Origin: Caballeronia arationis
GTDB taxonomy: Bacteria > Pseudomonadota > Gammaproteobacteria > Burkholderiales > Burkholderiaceae
Direction of reading: 5' to 3'
Assembly: GCF_001544975.2 (NCBI RefSeq)
Contig: NZ_FCOG02000032.1
Location: 16,101 to 80,100, forward strand
Length of the DNA: 64,000 nucleotides
Position numbers and translations under genes: made by a program. Of this stretch, positions 35,775 to 44,338 are shown piece after piece; positions within the stretch are counted from its first letter, which is position 1; the number at the start of each line of letters is the position of its first letter. The notes under the pieces are model-generated. The model saw only the letters and a program-made list of their open reading frames with translations. It was not told the origin of the DNA and did not search any database.

Positions 35775-38368
35775 GTGCGCGCCGCCTTTTCCAGATCGGC
35801 CAGCATCCGCTCGACGCGATCCGACAGCTTCTCGGTGCTCACCTTCTCGCGCAGCCGTCCGATGATCAGCGGAAACGCGAAGGGCGTCGGCTTCTTCGGA
35901 TGCGTGAGCGCGAGGCGGCTCGCGTTCATTCCTTCGAGCGCCACGCGGATACGGTCCAGTTCGAGTTCCTGCAACCGCACTTCGTCCTCGGCCTGCGCGA
36001 GCAGCAGGTTGTCGGCGTCGTGCTTGCGAAACACTTCGTAGAAAAGCCCGCTCGACGCCTGCAACTGCCGCGCGCTTTTCTGCTGTCCCGGGTGCCCCTG
36101 ATACACGAGCCCCGACACGCGTGCGATCTCGCGAAAGCGTCGCGCCGCGAGTTCCGACGAGTTGAGGCTCGCGAGAATGTCGCGTTCGAGATTCGCCGGC
36201 GAGAAGAGTCCGCCTTCGATGAGCGTCGCCCAGTCGAACGGACGCGCCGACAGCAGTTCGAACCCATAGTCGTTCATCGAGATCGAGAACGTGCTCGGCT
36301 GGTCGCGCGCGACGCGCCAGCCGATCAGCGATCCCAGCCCGATATGCGCCGTGCGTCCGGCGAACGGATAGCAGAAGAAGTGATGCCCTTCGCGCGAACG
36401 AATCGCCTCGACGAGCAGCACGCCCGGTCCCGGCAGCGCGGACCATTTCGCCTGCAATTCGAGCAGCGGCCGCACGGCGCGCATCTCGGGTTCGTCGTAG
36501 ATGCCGGCGTTCGCTCGCGCGAGCATCATGAGCGTCGCGCCCGCGAGTTCTGACGACAGGGGCATGCGGCTGCCGGCCCATTGCGGCATCGCGCCGCGCG
36601 AGGAGGTCGCGCGCTTCACGTAGGCGGTCATGTCGCGCACGCGCACGAGTTCGAGCGTGCGGCCGCCGAAGGTGAAGACATCGCCCGGTTTCAGCCGCGA
36701 GATGAACGATTCCTCCATCGCGCCGATGCGTCCGCCCGTCATATAGGCGACGTTGACGGTCGCGTTCGCGACGATGGTGCCGACATTGTTGCGATGCCGC
36801 CGCATCAGGTCCTCGCGCGGCACGCGATAGACGCCGCTGTCGTCGCGCTCGACCCGGTGATAGTCCGGGTACGCCGCGAGCGACGTGCCGCCGCGCTCGA
36901 CGAAGGCGAGCGCCCAGTCGAATTCCTGCTGGGTCAGGTCGCGGTACGCATACGCGTTGCGGATTTCGTCGAAGAGTTCGGGCGCCTTGAAGCCGCCGCC
37001 GATCGCCACCGTCACGAGATGCTGCACGAGGACGTCGAGCGGCTTGTACGGCATCTCGCGGCCTTCGATGTGCTTCTCCTCGACCGCCCAGCGCGCCGCC
37101 GCCGCTTCGACGAGTTCGAGCGCGTGCGTCGGCACGATCGTCACCCGCGACGCGCGCCCGGGCGCGTGGCCGGAGCGTCCGGCGCGCTGCATCAGCCGCG
37201 CGACGCCCTTTGGCGAGCCGATCTGGAAGACGCGTTCGACCGGCAGGAAGTCGACGCCGAGATCGAGGCTCGACGTGCACACGACGGCCTTCAACTGGCC
37301 GTTCTTCAAGCCGAGCTCGACCCACTCGCGCACTTCCTGGTCGAGCGATCCGTGATGCAGCGCGATCAACCCGGCCCAGTCGGGGCGCAGTTCGAGCAGC
37401 GCGCGATACCAGATTTCCGACTGCGACCGCGTGTTGGTGAAGACGAGCGAGCTGCGCGCCTGATCGATTTCATCCGCGACCGGGCCGACCTGCCGCACGC
37501 CGAGATGGCCGCCCCACGGAAAGCGCTCGATCGTATCGGGGATCAGCGTATCGACGATCAGCGTCTTCGGCTGGGCGCCGCGCACCGTCACGCGCGGCGT
37601 CGTGACCGGAGCGAGCAGCGCGTCGTGCGCGAGACCGATATTGCCGAGCGTCGCGGAGAGGCCCCACACCTGCAGCTCGGGCCGCCAGCGCGCGAGGCGC
37701 GCGAGCGCGAGCTGGGTCTGCGTGCCGCGCTTGTTGCCGAGCAGTTCGTGCCATTCGTCGACGACCACGAGCCGCACATGCGCGAGTTCTTCGCGTGCGT
37801 TGGCGCGCGTGAGCATAAGCGTGAGGCTTTCGGGCGTCGTGACGAGCGCCGACGGCATCCGGCGATTCTGCCGCGCGCGTTCGGCCGATTGCGTGTCGCC
37901 GGTGCGCAATCCGACCGACCACGGCACGGCGAGCGCGCTCACGGCCGCCTGCAATGCGCGGGCGGTATCGGCGGCGAGCGCGCGCATCGGCGTGATCCAC
38001 AGCACGGTGAGCGGCGCGGGCAGGGCGCGCGGCTTCGGTTCCGCAAAAGCCGCGAGCGCGCCGAGCCACACCGCCCAGGTCTTGCCCGCGCCCGTCGTCG
38101 CGTGAAGCAGGCCGCTCGATCCCTGCGCGATCTCGCGCCACACCTCGCGCTGGAAATCGAACGGCTGCCAGCCTTTGTCGTCGAACCAGCGTTTCACGCG
38201 TTCGTCGAACGGCTTGATCGCTTCGAGCGGATCGACGACGAACGGCGCGGGCCGGAACGATCCGGCCGCGGCGGCATCGCTTTTCGCCTGCGCTGCGCGC
38301 GTCTTCGGCACGCGTCGCGGACGCGGCGGGCGTGGCGGCCGATCGCGGGCGTCGTCCGGCGCGTTCAT
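35771..38368 (-). CDS. Ligase-associated DEXH helicase, Lhr family
   Basis: This 865-residue superfamily 2 helicase is of the Lhr type. It shows Walker A HATTGAGKTWAV, motif II VVDEWHELLGNKRGTQ, motif III LSATLGN, then the second RecA domain (VFTNTRSQSEIWYR, CTSSLDLGVD, RAGRSGH) and the long C-terminal winged-helix/Lhr region. A basic Pro/Arg-rich N-terminal extension of ~50 residues precedes the core. It would unwind DNA or DNA/RNA duplexes during damage repair. Start and stop overlap its neighbours by four bases, so it is made in step with ligase and PdeM. Confidence 0.92.
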   Translation of the reverse strand: MNAPDDARDRPPRPPRPRRVPKTRAAQAKSDAAAAGSFRPAPFVVDPLEAIKPFDERVKRWFDDKGWQPFDFQREVWREIAQGSSGLLHATTGAGKTWAVWLGALAAFAEPKPRALPAPLTVLWITPMRALAADTARALQAAVSALAVPWSVGLRTGDTQSAERARQNRRMPSALVTTPESLTLMLTRANAREELAHVRLVVVDEWHELLGNKRGTQTQLALARLARWRPELQVWGLSATLGNIGLAHDALLAPVTTPRVTVRGAQPKTLIVDTLIPDTIERFPWGGHLGVRQVGPVADEIDQARSSLVFTNTRSQSEIWYRALLELRPDWAGLIALHHGSLDQEVREWVELGLKNGQLKAVVCTSSLDLGVDFLPVERVFQIGSPKGVARLMQRAGRSGHAPGRASRVTIVPTHALELVEAAAARWAVEEKHIEGREMPYKPLDVLVQHLVTVAIGGGFKAPELFDEIRNAYAYRDLTQQEFDWALAFVERGGTSLAAYPDYHRVERDDSGVYRVPREDLMRRHRNNVGTIVANATVNVAYMTGGRIGAMEESFISRLKPGDVFTFGGRTLELVRVRDMTAYVKRATSSRGAMPQWAGSRMPLSSELAGATLMMLARANAGIYDEPEMRAVRPLLELQAKWSALPGPGVLLVEAIRSREGHHFFCYPFAGRTAHIGLGSLIGWRVARDQPSTFSISMNDYGFELLSARPFDWATLIEGGLFSPANLERDILASLNSSELAARRFREIARVSGLVYQGHPGQQKSARQLQASSGLFYEVFRKHDADNLLLAQAEDEVRLQELELDRIRVALEGMNASRLALTHPKKPTPFAFPLIIGRLREKVSTEKLSDRVERMLADLEKAART

Positions 38369-40032
38369 GACGCGGTCTCGCCGAGAAAGCCCTTGAGCAT
38401 GTCGAGCGAATCGGCGTCGTCGATCTGCTTGTCCGTGCGCCAGCGCAGCATGCGCGGAAAGCGCACCGCGATGCCCGACTTGTGGCGCGGGCTCGCCTGT
38501 ATCCCTTCAAAGCCGATCTCGAAGACGAGCGTCGGCGTGACGCTGCGCACCGGGCCGAACTTCTCGACCGTCGTCTTGCGCACGATCGCATCGACCTGGC
38601 GCATTTCCTCGTCGGTGAGGCCGGAGTAAGCCTTCGCGAACGGCACCAGCGTGCGGACGCCGTCGGCTTCGTCCCAGACTGCGAAGGTGAAATCCGTGTA
38701 GAGGCTCGCGCGGCGACCATGGCCGCGCTGCGCGTAGAGCAGCACGGCGTCGACGGCGTACGGGTCAATCTTCCACTTCCACCACGTCCCCGATGCCTTC
38801 GTGCGCCCCACGCCGTACATCGAGTGGCGCTCTTTCAGCATCAGGCCTTCGACGCCGCGCGCCCGGCTCTCGTCGCGCAGCGTCGCGAGGGCGTCCCAGT
38901 CATCGGCCGCAACGAGCGGCGACACGCGCAGCAAATCGACCGCGAGCGTTTCACCGAGCTTCACGGCAAGTGCATCGAGCCGCGCGCGGCGTTCATGGAG
39001 CGGCGTCGTGCGCAAGTCGATGCCGCCGGCTTCGAGCAGGTCGTAGGCAAGGAGCGCAGCGGGCGAATCGGCGAGCACCTTCTTCGTCAGCGACTTGCGC
39101 GTGATGCGCGGCTGAAGGCGCGCGAACGGCAGCGGTGCCGGGCCGCCCGGCTCCCAGGCGAGAATCTCGCCGTCGATCACGGTGCCGTCGGGCAGCGCCG
39201 CGCCGAGCGACGCGAGCTCGGGAAAGCGATCGGTGATCAGGTCCTCGCCGCGCGACCACAGCCACACACGCCCGCCGCGCTTGACGAGCTGCGCGCGAAT
39301 GCCGTCCCACTTCCATTCGACGAGCCAGTCCGATGGCGGGCCGAGCGTCGCCGGATCGGCCTGCAGCGGATGCGCGAGGAAGAACGGATAGGGCAGGCCG
39401 AGATCGCTTTCGTGCGGTTCGTCGACGTCTTCGCCCGCGCTCTCGGGCGCGACGAGCCGCAGATAGCGCGCGGCGCTCGGCGCCTGCCGCGAGTCGGTCC
39501 AGCCGACCATCCGCTGCGCGATGCGCTTGTGATCGACGCCCGCGACCTCGGCGAGCGCGCGCACGACCAGTTGCCGCGCCACGCCGACGCGAAATCCGCC
39601 GCCGATCAGCTTCGTCAGCAGAAAGCGCTCGCTCCAGTTCAGTTCGTCCCAGTAACCCAGCAACCGCTCGCGCAACTCCGGCGGATTCGCGCCGCGTAAC
39701 GTCAGCACGCGATCCTCGATCCACTGCGCGAGCCCGAGTTCGGATTCGCGCGTCGCGGGCGGCAGGATATGCGCGATGGTCTCGGCCAGATCGCCGACCG
39801 CCTGGTACGACTCGTCGAAGAGCCATTCCGGCAGGCCCGCGCGCTCGCGGGCGAGTTCGGTGAGCAGGCGTGTCGGCACCGACTGGCGCGGCTTGCCGCC
39901 CGCGAAAAAATACGACGCCCACGCGGCGTCCTCGGGTTCGGCCGCCGAAAAGTACGCGCTCAGCGCTTCGAGCTTTTCCTTCGTCGAGGTCGTCGCGTCG
40001 AGCGCGGCGAAGAGCGTGGCGAAGCGTTTCAT
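38365..40032 (-). CDS. ATP-dependent DNA ligase (repair operon)
   Basis: This 555-residue protein is an ATP-dependent DNA ligase that seals nicks in damaged DNA. It has an N-terminal DNA-binding domain, then the adenylation domain with the lysine nucleophile in EWKWDGIRAQLV, followed by GEDLITDRFPE, VIDGEILAWE, GVEGLMLKERHS and TWWKWKIDP. An OB-fold C-terminal domain follows. The start at 40032 forms ATGA with the exonuclease stop. It is distinct from the NAD-dependent LigA that bacteria use for replication, and from LigD, since no polymerase or nuclease domain is fused. Confidence 0.94.
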   Translation of the reverse strand: MKRFATLFAALDATTSTKEKLEALSAYFSAAEPEDAAWASYFFAGGKPRQSVPTRLLTELARERAGLPEWLFDESYQAVGDLAETIAHILPPATRESELGLAQWIEDRVLTLRGANPPELRERLLGYWDELNWSERFLLTKLIGGGFRVGVARQLVVRALAEVAGVDHKRIAQRMVGWTDSRQAPSAARYLRLVAPESAGEDVDEPHESDLGLPYPFFLAHPLQADPATLGPPSDWLVEWKWDGIRAQLVKRGGRVWLWSRGEDLITDRFPELASLGAALPDGTVIDGEILAWEPGGPAPLPFARLQPRITRKSLTKKVLADSPAALLAYDLLEAGGIDLRTTPLHERRARLDALAVKLGETLAVDLLRVSPLVAADDWDALATLRDESRARGVEGLMLKERHSMYGVGRTKASGTWWKWKIDPYAVDAVLLYAQRGHGRRASLYTDFTFAVWDEADGVRTLVPFAKAYSGLTDEEMRQVDAIVRKTTVEKFGPVRSVTPTLVFEIGFEGIQASPRHKSGIAVRFPRMLRWRTDKQIDDADSLDMLKGFLGETAS

Positions 40033-41102
40033 CGGGCGTCGCTCGCGGCGCTTTCCGCCGCCGATGGCGCTTCGGCGGCGTCGGCTTCGATCGCATCGTC
40101 GCCGTATTCGGTCGTGAACGCGCCCGCTTCCAGGCCCTGTTCGCGCAGCCACCGCACCATCGGCTCGATCTGGCCGTGCGTGACGATCACGCGTTGCGCA
40201 CCCGTCGCACTGATCGCGAGTTGCAGCCCGGGCCAGTCGGCGTGATCGGACAGCACGAAGCCGCGATCCAGCCCGCGACGCCGCCGCGTGCCGCGCAGGC
40301 GCATCCAGCCGGACGCGAACGCGTCGCTGTAGTCGCCGAAGCGGCGCATCCACGCGCTGCCCTGCGCGGACGGTGGCGCGACCACGAGCGCGCCTTTGAA
40401 CGCGGCTTTGTCGCGCGCGGCGATGTCGGAGACGAGGCGCGTCGGCGGCAGCGCCACGCTGGCCTCGCGATACGCGCGGTTGAGCGGCTCGACCGCGCCG
40501 TGGCAGAAGATCGGCCCGATCGCGGCATCGACGCCCGCGAGAATGCGCTGCGCCTTGCCGAACGAATAACAGAACAGCACCGACGCGCGTCCCTGGGCCG
40601 CGTTGTGACGCCACCAGGAGTCGATGCCGTCGAACACCACCTGCGACGGCTCCCAGCGATAGATCGGCAGGCCGAACGTCGATTCGGTGATGAACGTGTC
40701 GCAGCGCACGGGCTCGAACGGTGCGCAGGTAGGATCGGGCTCGACCTTGTAGTCGCCGGATGCGACCCACACGCGGCCGGCGTGCTCGACGCGCACCTGC
40801 GCCGAGCCGAGCACGTGTCCGGCCGGATGCAGCGACACGGTCACGCCGTTGATGACAATGCGTTCGCCATAGGGCACGCCCTGCAGGTCGATGCCGGGCA
40901 GCCGCGACAGCAGTACGCCGACGCCCGGTTCGGCCGCCAGATAGTGCCGATGGCCGAAGCGCGCATGATCGGCGTGCGCATGCGTGATGACGGCCCGCTC
41001 GACCGGCCGCCACGGATCGATGTGAAAGTCGCCCGCCGGGCAATAGAGCCCTTCCGGACGCGCGACGATCAGGTCTGCCTGCGTGTTTCCGTTCGTGTTC
41101 AA
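40029..41102 (-). CDS. Ligase-associated DNA exonuclease (metallo-beta-lactamase/beta-CASP fold)
   Basis: This 357-residue protein is the first gene of the repair operon and resembles SNM1/Artemis-type nucleases. The metal motifs are THAHADHARFGH, LHPAGHVLGSAQV and SGDYKVE, with the beta-CASP histidines in FVLSDHADWPGL and IVTHGQIE. It should trim DNA ends before ligation. The C-terminal ~25 residues are an acidic/Ala tail. Its stop overlaps the ligase start. The promoter is presumably in the 160-base gap before the divergent gene at 41263. Confidence 0.92.
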   Translation of the reverse strand: MNTNGNTQADLIVARPEGLYCPAGDFHIDPWRPVERAVITHAHADHARFGHRHYLAAEPGVGVLLSRLPGIDLQGVPYGERIVINGVTVSLHPAGHVLGSAQVRVEHAGRVWVASGDYKVEPDPTCAPFEPVRCDTFITESTFGLPIYRWEPSQVVFDGIDSWWRHNAAQGRASVLFCYSFGKAQRILAGVDAAIGPIFCHGAVEPLNRAYREASVALPPTRLVSDIAARDKAAFKGALVVAPPSAQGSAWMRRFGDYSDAFASGWMRLRGTRRRRGLDRGFVLSDHADWPGLQLAISATGAQRVIVTHGQIEPMVRWLREQGLEAGAFTTEYGDDAIEADAAEAPSAAESAASDAR

Positions 41103-41262
41103 CCTCGCTCCGGCTGGTTTCTCGGATGAGAGTAGTTTGATTCACGCAACAGAGCACATGCCGTGCCCGTCATGAGTCTTTCACGAACCGCCACTAGGGT
41201 GTACAAGTTTCACTTAACAAGCGTGCGCATGGAGCGCGCGCGGCCCTGGCTCTTCTTTCTCT

Positions 41263-41769
41263 ATGTCGATCGATTCTGCGATGGTTGCCCCGGCCGCTGC
41301 CGAAGCGGTCTGGATCGTGCGGCTGCAAGGCCACACGCTGTACGACTTCGTGCGCCTGAAGCGCATCTTCACCGAGCGCGACTCGCGTCATCAGGTCGTG
41401 CTGGTCGACGTCCGCAGACTCCTCGAGTGCGCCGATCGCGACGATACCGACTACGTGCTCAAGGCCGTCAGCGACTGGCATGCGGGCAAGGTGAAAGGGA
41501 TCCGCGAATTTCTCGATCCCGACAATCCGCGCGTGCCCGAAATGCCCTACGTGACGATCTCGGCGCGGCGCGCGCCGGGTCTGCTCGGCCTGATCGGCGT
41601 GCATCGGGAAGGCGTGGTGTCGTTCAGGAACGGCCAGCACCGCGCGCGCTATCTCGCGCACGCGGGCGCGCTGTGCATGCCGGTGGAAGTGCACGAGCGC
41701 GAAGCCGAACTGCTGCGGCAGATGTGCGCGGCGTCGGGCGACGTGTCGTCGGAATACGGGGATATGTGA
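41263..41769 (+). CDS. Small protein resembling plasmid fertility-inhibition (FiwA-like) family
   Basis: This 168-residue soluble protein starts MSIDSAMVAPAAAEAVWIV and has two notable segments: DVRRLLECADRDDTDYVLKAV, and near the end VSFRNGQHRARYLAHAGALCMPV. The second segment has the G-x-H-R shape seen in ParB/sulfiredoxin-fold proteins, and the whole recalls chromosomal relatives of the fertility-inhibition factor FiwA of IncP plasmids. That link is from memory and weak. No ribosome site precedes the ATG. It is divergent from the repair operon and convergent with ldhA. A chromosomal role is unknown. Confidence 0.6.
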   Translation: MSIDSAMVAPAAAEAVWIVRLQGHTLYDFVRLKRIFTERDSRHQVVLVDVRRLLECADRDDTDYVLKAVSDWHAGKVKGIREFLDPDNPRVPEMPYVTISARRAPGLLGLIGVHREGVVSFRNGQHRARYLAHAGALCMPVEVHEREAELLRQMCAASGDVSSEYGDM

Positions 41770-41790
41770 GCGTTCGCTTGCCGGAGAAGC

Positions 41791-42789
41791 TCAGCCGTCG
41801 ACTACGTTGGTCGGCGCGCCGTCCTTCCATGCCTTGACGTTGCCGAGCGTCGTCGTGGCGATTTCGAGCAGCGCCTCGCGCGTGAAGAACGCCTGGTGCG
41901 ACGTGATGATCACGTTCGGGAACATCAGGAGTCGCGCGAGCACGTCGTCCTGCAGCAGGCGGTTCGAGTGATCTTCGAAGAAGAGGCCGCCTTCTTCCTC
42001 GTAGACGTCGAGCCCGAGATGGCCAAGCTGGCCGCTCTTTAGCGCACCGATCAGCGCATTGCTTTCGACGAGCCCGCCGCGCCCCGTGTTGATCAGCATC
42101 GCGCCGCGCTTCATCTTGCCGAGCGCACGTTCGTCGATGAGGTGATAGGTCGCCGGCAAAAGCGGACAGTGCAGGCTCACGACATCCGATTCGGCAAGCA
42201 GCGTGTCGAGCGGCACGTAGCGCGCGCCGCGTGCGAGCAGGTCGTCGGCGGGCGTGCCGGGATCGTACGCGAGCACGTTCATGCCGAAGCCCGCCATGAT
42301 GCAGCCGAACACGCGGCCGATCACGCCGGTGCCAATCACGCCGACCGTCTTGCCGTACAGATCGAAACCGAGCAGGCCGTTCAGCGAAAAGTCGCCCTCG
42401 CGCGTGCGTGCGACCGCGCGATGAAAGCGCCGGTTGAGCGTGAGGATCATGCCGACCGCGTGCTCGGCGACGGCGTGCGGCGAATACGCCGGCACGCGCG
42501 CGACCGTGATGCCGAGCCTCTTTGCCGTGGGCAGGTCGACGTGGTTGAAGCCGGCGGAGCGCAGCGCGACGAGCCGCGTGCCGCCGAGGTAGAGTTTTTC
42601 GAGCGTCGCCATGTCGACGCAATCGTTGACGAACGGACACACCGTCTCGAAGCCCCGCGCGAGAACCGCCGTCTCGGCATCCAGATGCGACTCCTGAAAG
42701 TCCAGTTCGACGCCGTACTGCGCGTTGACCTCGTTGAAACTTTCGACGTCGTATTGCCGGCTGCTGAAGACGATCATGCGGGTCGGCAT
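41791..42789 (-). CDS. ldhA: D-lactate dehydrogenase (2-hydroxyacid dehydrogenase family)
   Basis: This 332-residue NAD-dependent enzyme interconverts pyruvate and D-lactate. It has the catalytic Arg in LVALRSAGFNHVD, the cofactor motif VGVIGTGVIGRVF, LINTGRGGLVES, the catalytic Glu region DVYEEEGGLFFED and the His in ITSHQAFFT. These match fermentative LdhA more than glyoxylate or phosphoglycerate reductases. It is 12 bases downstream of a LysR gene on the same strand, so the regulator and enzyme form one transcript. Confidence 0.92.
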   Translation of the reverse strand: MPTRMIVFSSRQYDVESFNEVNAQYGVELDFQESHLDAETAVLARGFETVCPFVNDCVDMATLEKLYLGGTRLVALRSAGFNHVDLPTAKRLGITVARVPAYSPHAVAEHAVGMILTLNRRFHRAVARTREGDFSLNGLLGFDLYGKTVGVIGTGVIGRVFGCIMAGFGMNVLAYDPGTPADDLLARGARYVPLDTLLAESDVVSLHCPLLPATYHLIDERALGKMKRGAMLINTGRGGLVESNALIGALKSGQLGHLGLDVYEEEGGLFFEDHSNRLLQDDVLARLLMFPNVIITSHQAFFTREALLEIATTTLGNVKAWKDGAPTNVVDG

Positions 42790-42801
42790 GGCGGTTTCCG
42801 T

Positions 42802-43818
42802 TCAGTGTGTGGACCGTTCCGAAAGCGGCATGGTATGCGCCGAGCTTGCGGTCGAGATCGGCATGAAACCCGGCACGGGGGTCAGCACCGTGTCCGGGCG
42901 TTCGACGCCGCTGTTCACCTGCGGCCCGAGCTTTGCGAGCGTGTAATCGATGAAAAAGCGCGTCTTGGCGGGCAGGTACTGGCGTCCAGGATAGACCACC
43001 GAAACCTTCATGTCCGGATCGTCGATTGCGTACTCGGGCAGGAGGCGCACGAGTGTTCCGGCTTCCAGGTCCGCTTTCACGAGGCCTTCCGGCAGGACGG
43101 AGAAACCCATGCCGGCGAGCGTCGCGAGACGCACCATCAGCGCGTTGTTGACCGTGTAGACGGGCGCAAGCGTGACCTGGTCCGAGGCGCCGTGGCGATG
43201 GCGGAAGTGCCAGGTGGAACTGCGGATTTCGTTGGGCAGCGCGACCGCCGGATACGCCTGCAGGTCGACCGGCGCGCGCGGCGTGCCGTGTTCGGCGAGG
43301 TAGGCGGGCGTGGCGACCGGAATCAGCGGATTGGTCGCGACGGGACGTTCGACGAGCGCAGTGCTCGTCACCATGAAAGCCGTGACGATGCCGACGTCGA
43401 AGCCGTCCTCAACCAGGTCGACGTGGCGTTCGGCCAGCGTGAGCCGCACGTTGACCTTTGGATAGAGCTTGCGGAAGCCGTCGATGAGCGGTGTCAGCGT
43501 GAGCAGCGAAAGCGAACTCGACGCAACGACGCGTAACGTGCCGCTCGGCTCGCCTTCGGTATGCGCGAGTGCGGATTCCAGATTGTCCAGTTCTTCCAGT
43601 AGCGCGCGGCAGCCTTCCAGGTAGCGCGTACCGGCCTCGGTGAGCGAGAGATTACGGGTGGTGCGGTTGATGAGACGAGTGCGTAGATGCGCCTCGAGCA
43701 TGGCAATCGATCTTGTGACTAACGCGTTCGATACGTCAAGTTGTTGCGCGGCGCGCCGAAAACTTTCGGTCTCGGAGACGCGGACGAAGACTCGCATTGC
43801 ATGGATCTGGTTCATCAC
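42802..43818 (-). CDS. LysR-family transcriptional regulator upstream of ldhA
   Basis: This 338-residue LysR regulator has an N-terminal winged helix (FVRVSETESFRRAAQQLDVSNALVTRSIAMLEAHLRTRLINRTTRNLSL) and a C-terminal periplasmic-binding-like effector domain (GTLRVVASSSLSLLTLTPLI). The C-terminal ~40 residues beyond the usual ~300 are an extension of low complexity. Unusually for LysR, it is co-directional with and leads its probable target ldhA. The 520-bp gap before it separates it from the divergent aspT-like genes, which could be a second target. Confidence 0.9.
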   Translation of the reverse strand: MMNQIHAMRVFVRVSETESFRRAAQQLDVSNALVTRSIAMLEAHLRTRLINRTTRNLSLTEAGTRYLEGCRALLEELDNLESALAHTEGEPSGTLRVVASSSLSLLTLTPLIDGFRKLYPKVNVRLTLAERHVDLVEDGFDVGIVTAFMVTSTALVERPVATNPLIPVATPAYLAEHGTPRAPVDLQAYPAVALPNEIRSSTWHFRHRHGASDQVTLAPVYTVNNALMVRLATLAGMGFSVLPEGLVKADLEAGTLVRLLPEYAIDDPDMKVSVVYPGRQYLPAKTRFFIDYTLAKLGPQVNSGVERPDTVLTPVPGFMPISTASSAHTMPLSERSTH

Positions 43819-44338
43819 GGCAGCCCTCGCAGAATGTGTCGGATATCCGATGCGGATCTACGGAGTCGATACATCGGACTTTTTGGAGACGGCATGGAAA
43901 TAATATTGACACCCGGTTCAAATTACAATATCTAATTTCTATCCGGTATTTCGTGCAGACGTTTATCTACTTGTATGCTAGCAGCGCCGAATTTGCTTGA
44001 TGCAAGCTAAATGAGAGTGTAAAAAATTCCAGCTGCCGGGCGCCGTGGTTTTGATAATGGCAAATATTCGTGACAATGTTTCGGGAATGCCTTATCGGTC
44101 GTGGATTCGCAGATTTGTAAAATGTTTAGTGTGTTTTGTTATATAAATACTTAAATTGCGATTTTGAGAATATTTTCCATTTTCTGGTCATTTCACTTTA
44201 TGGAAGGCACGTTCTGATCTGAAAATTGCAAACTGTATTTATTTATCGTCGAACGAATGCCAATATAGGTTAAGAAATCGTACAAATCCCGTCCTATACG
44301 GAATTGCGCTTTTTACCTCTCAGAGAAAGAGATAATCC
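43819..44338. promoter_or_regulatory. AT-rich 520-bp divergent intergenic region
   Basis: No gene is visible here. From about 43890 to 44330 the base composition is markedly AT-rich compared with everything around it, with runs such as TAAAAAATTCC and GTTATATAAATAC. A plausible plus-strand sigma-70 promoter is TTGACA (43906-43911), 17 bases, TATCTA (43929-43934). A small inverted repeat GCTTG-ATG-CAAGC lies at 43995-44007. The leader from that promoter to the transporter would be ~400 bases. Control by a nucleoid protein or a long 5' leader is possible, but I cannot show either. Confidence 0.45.
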
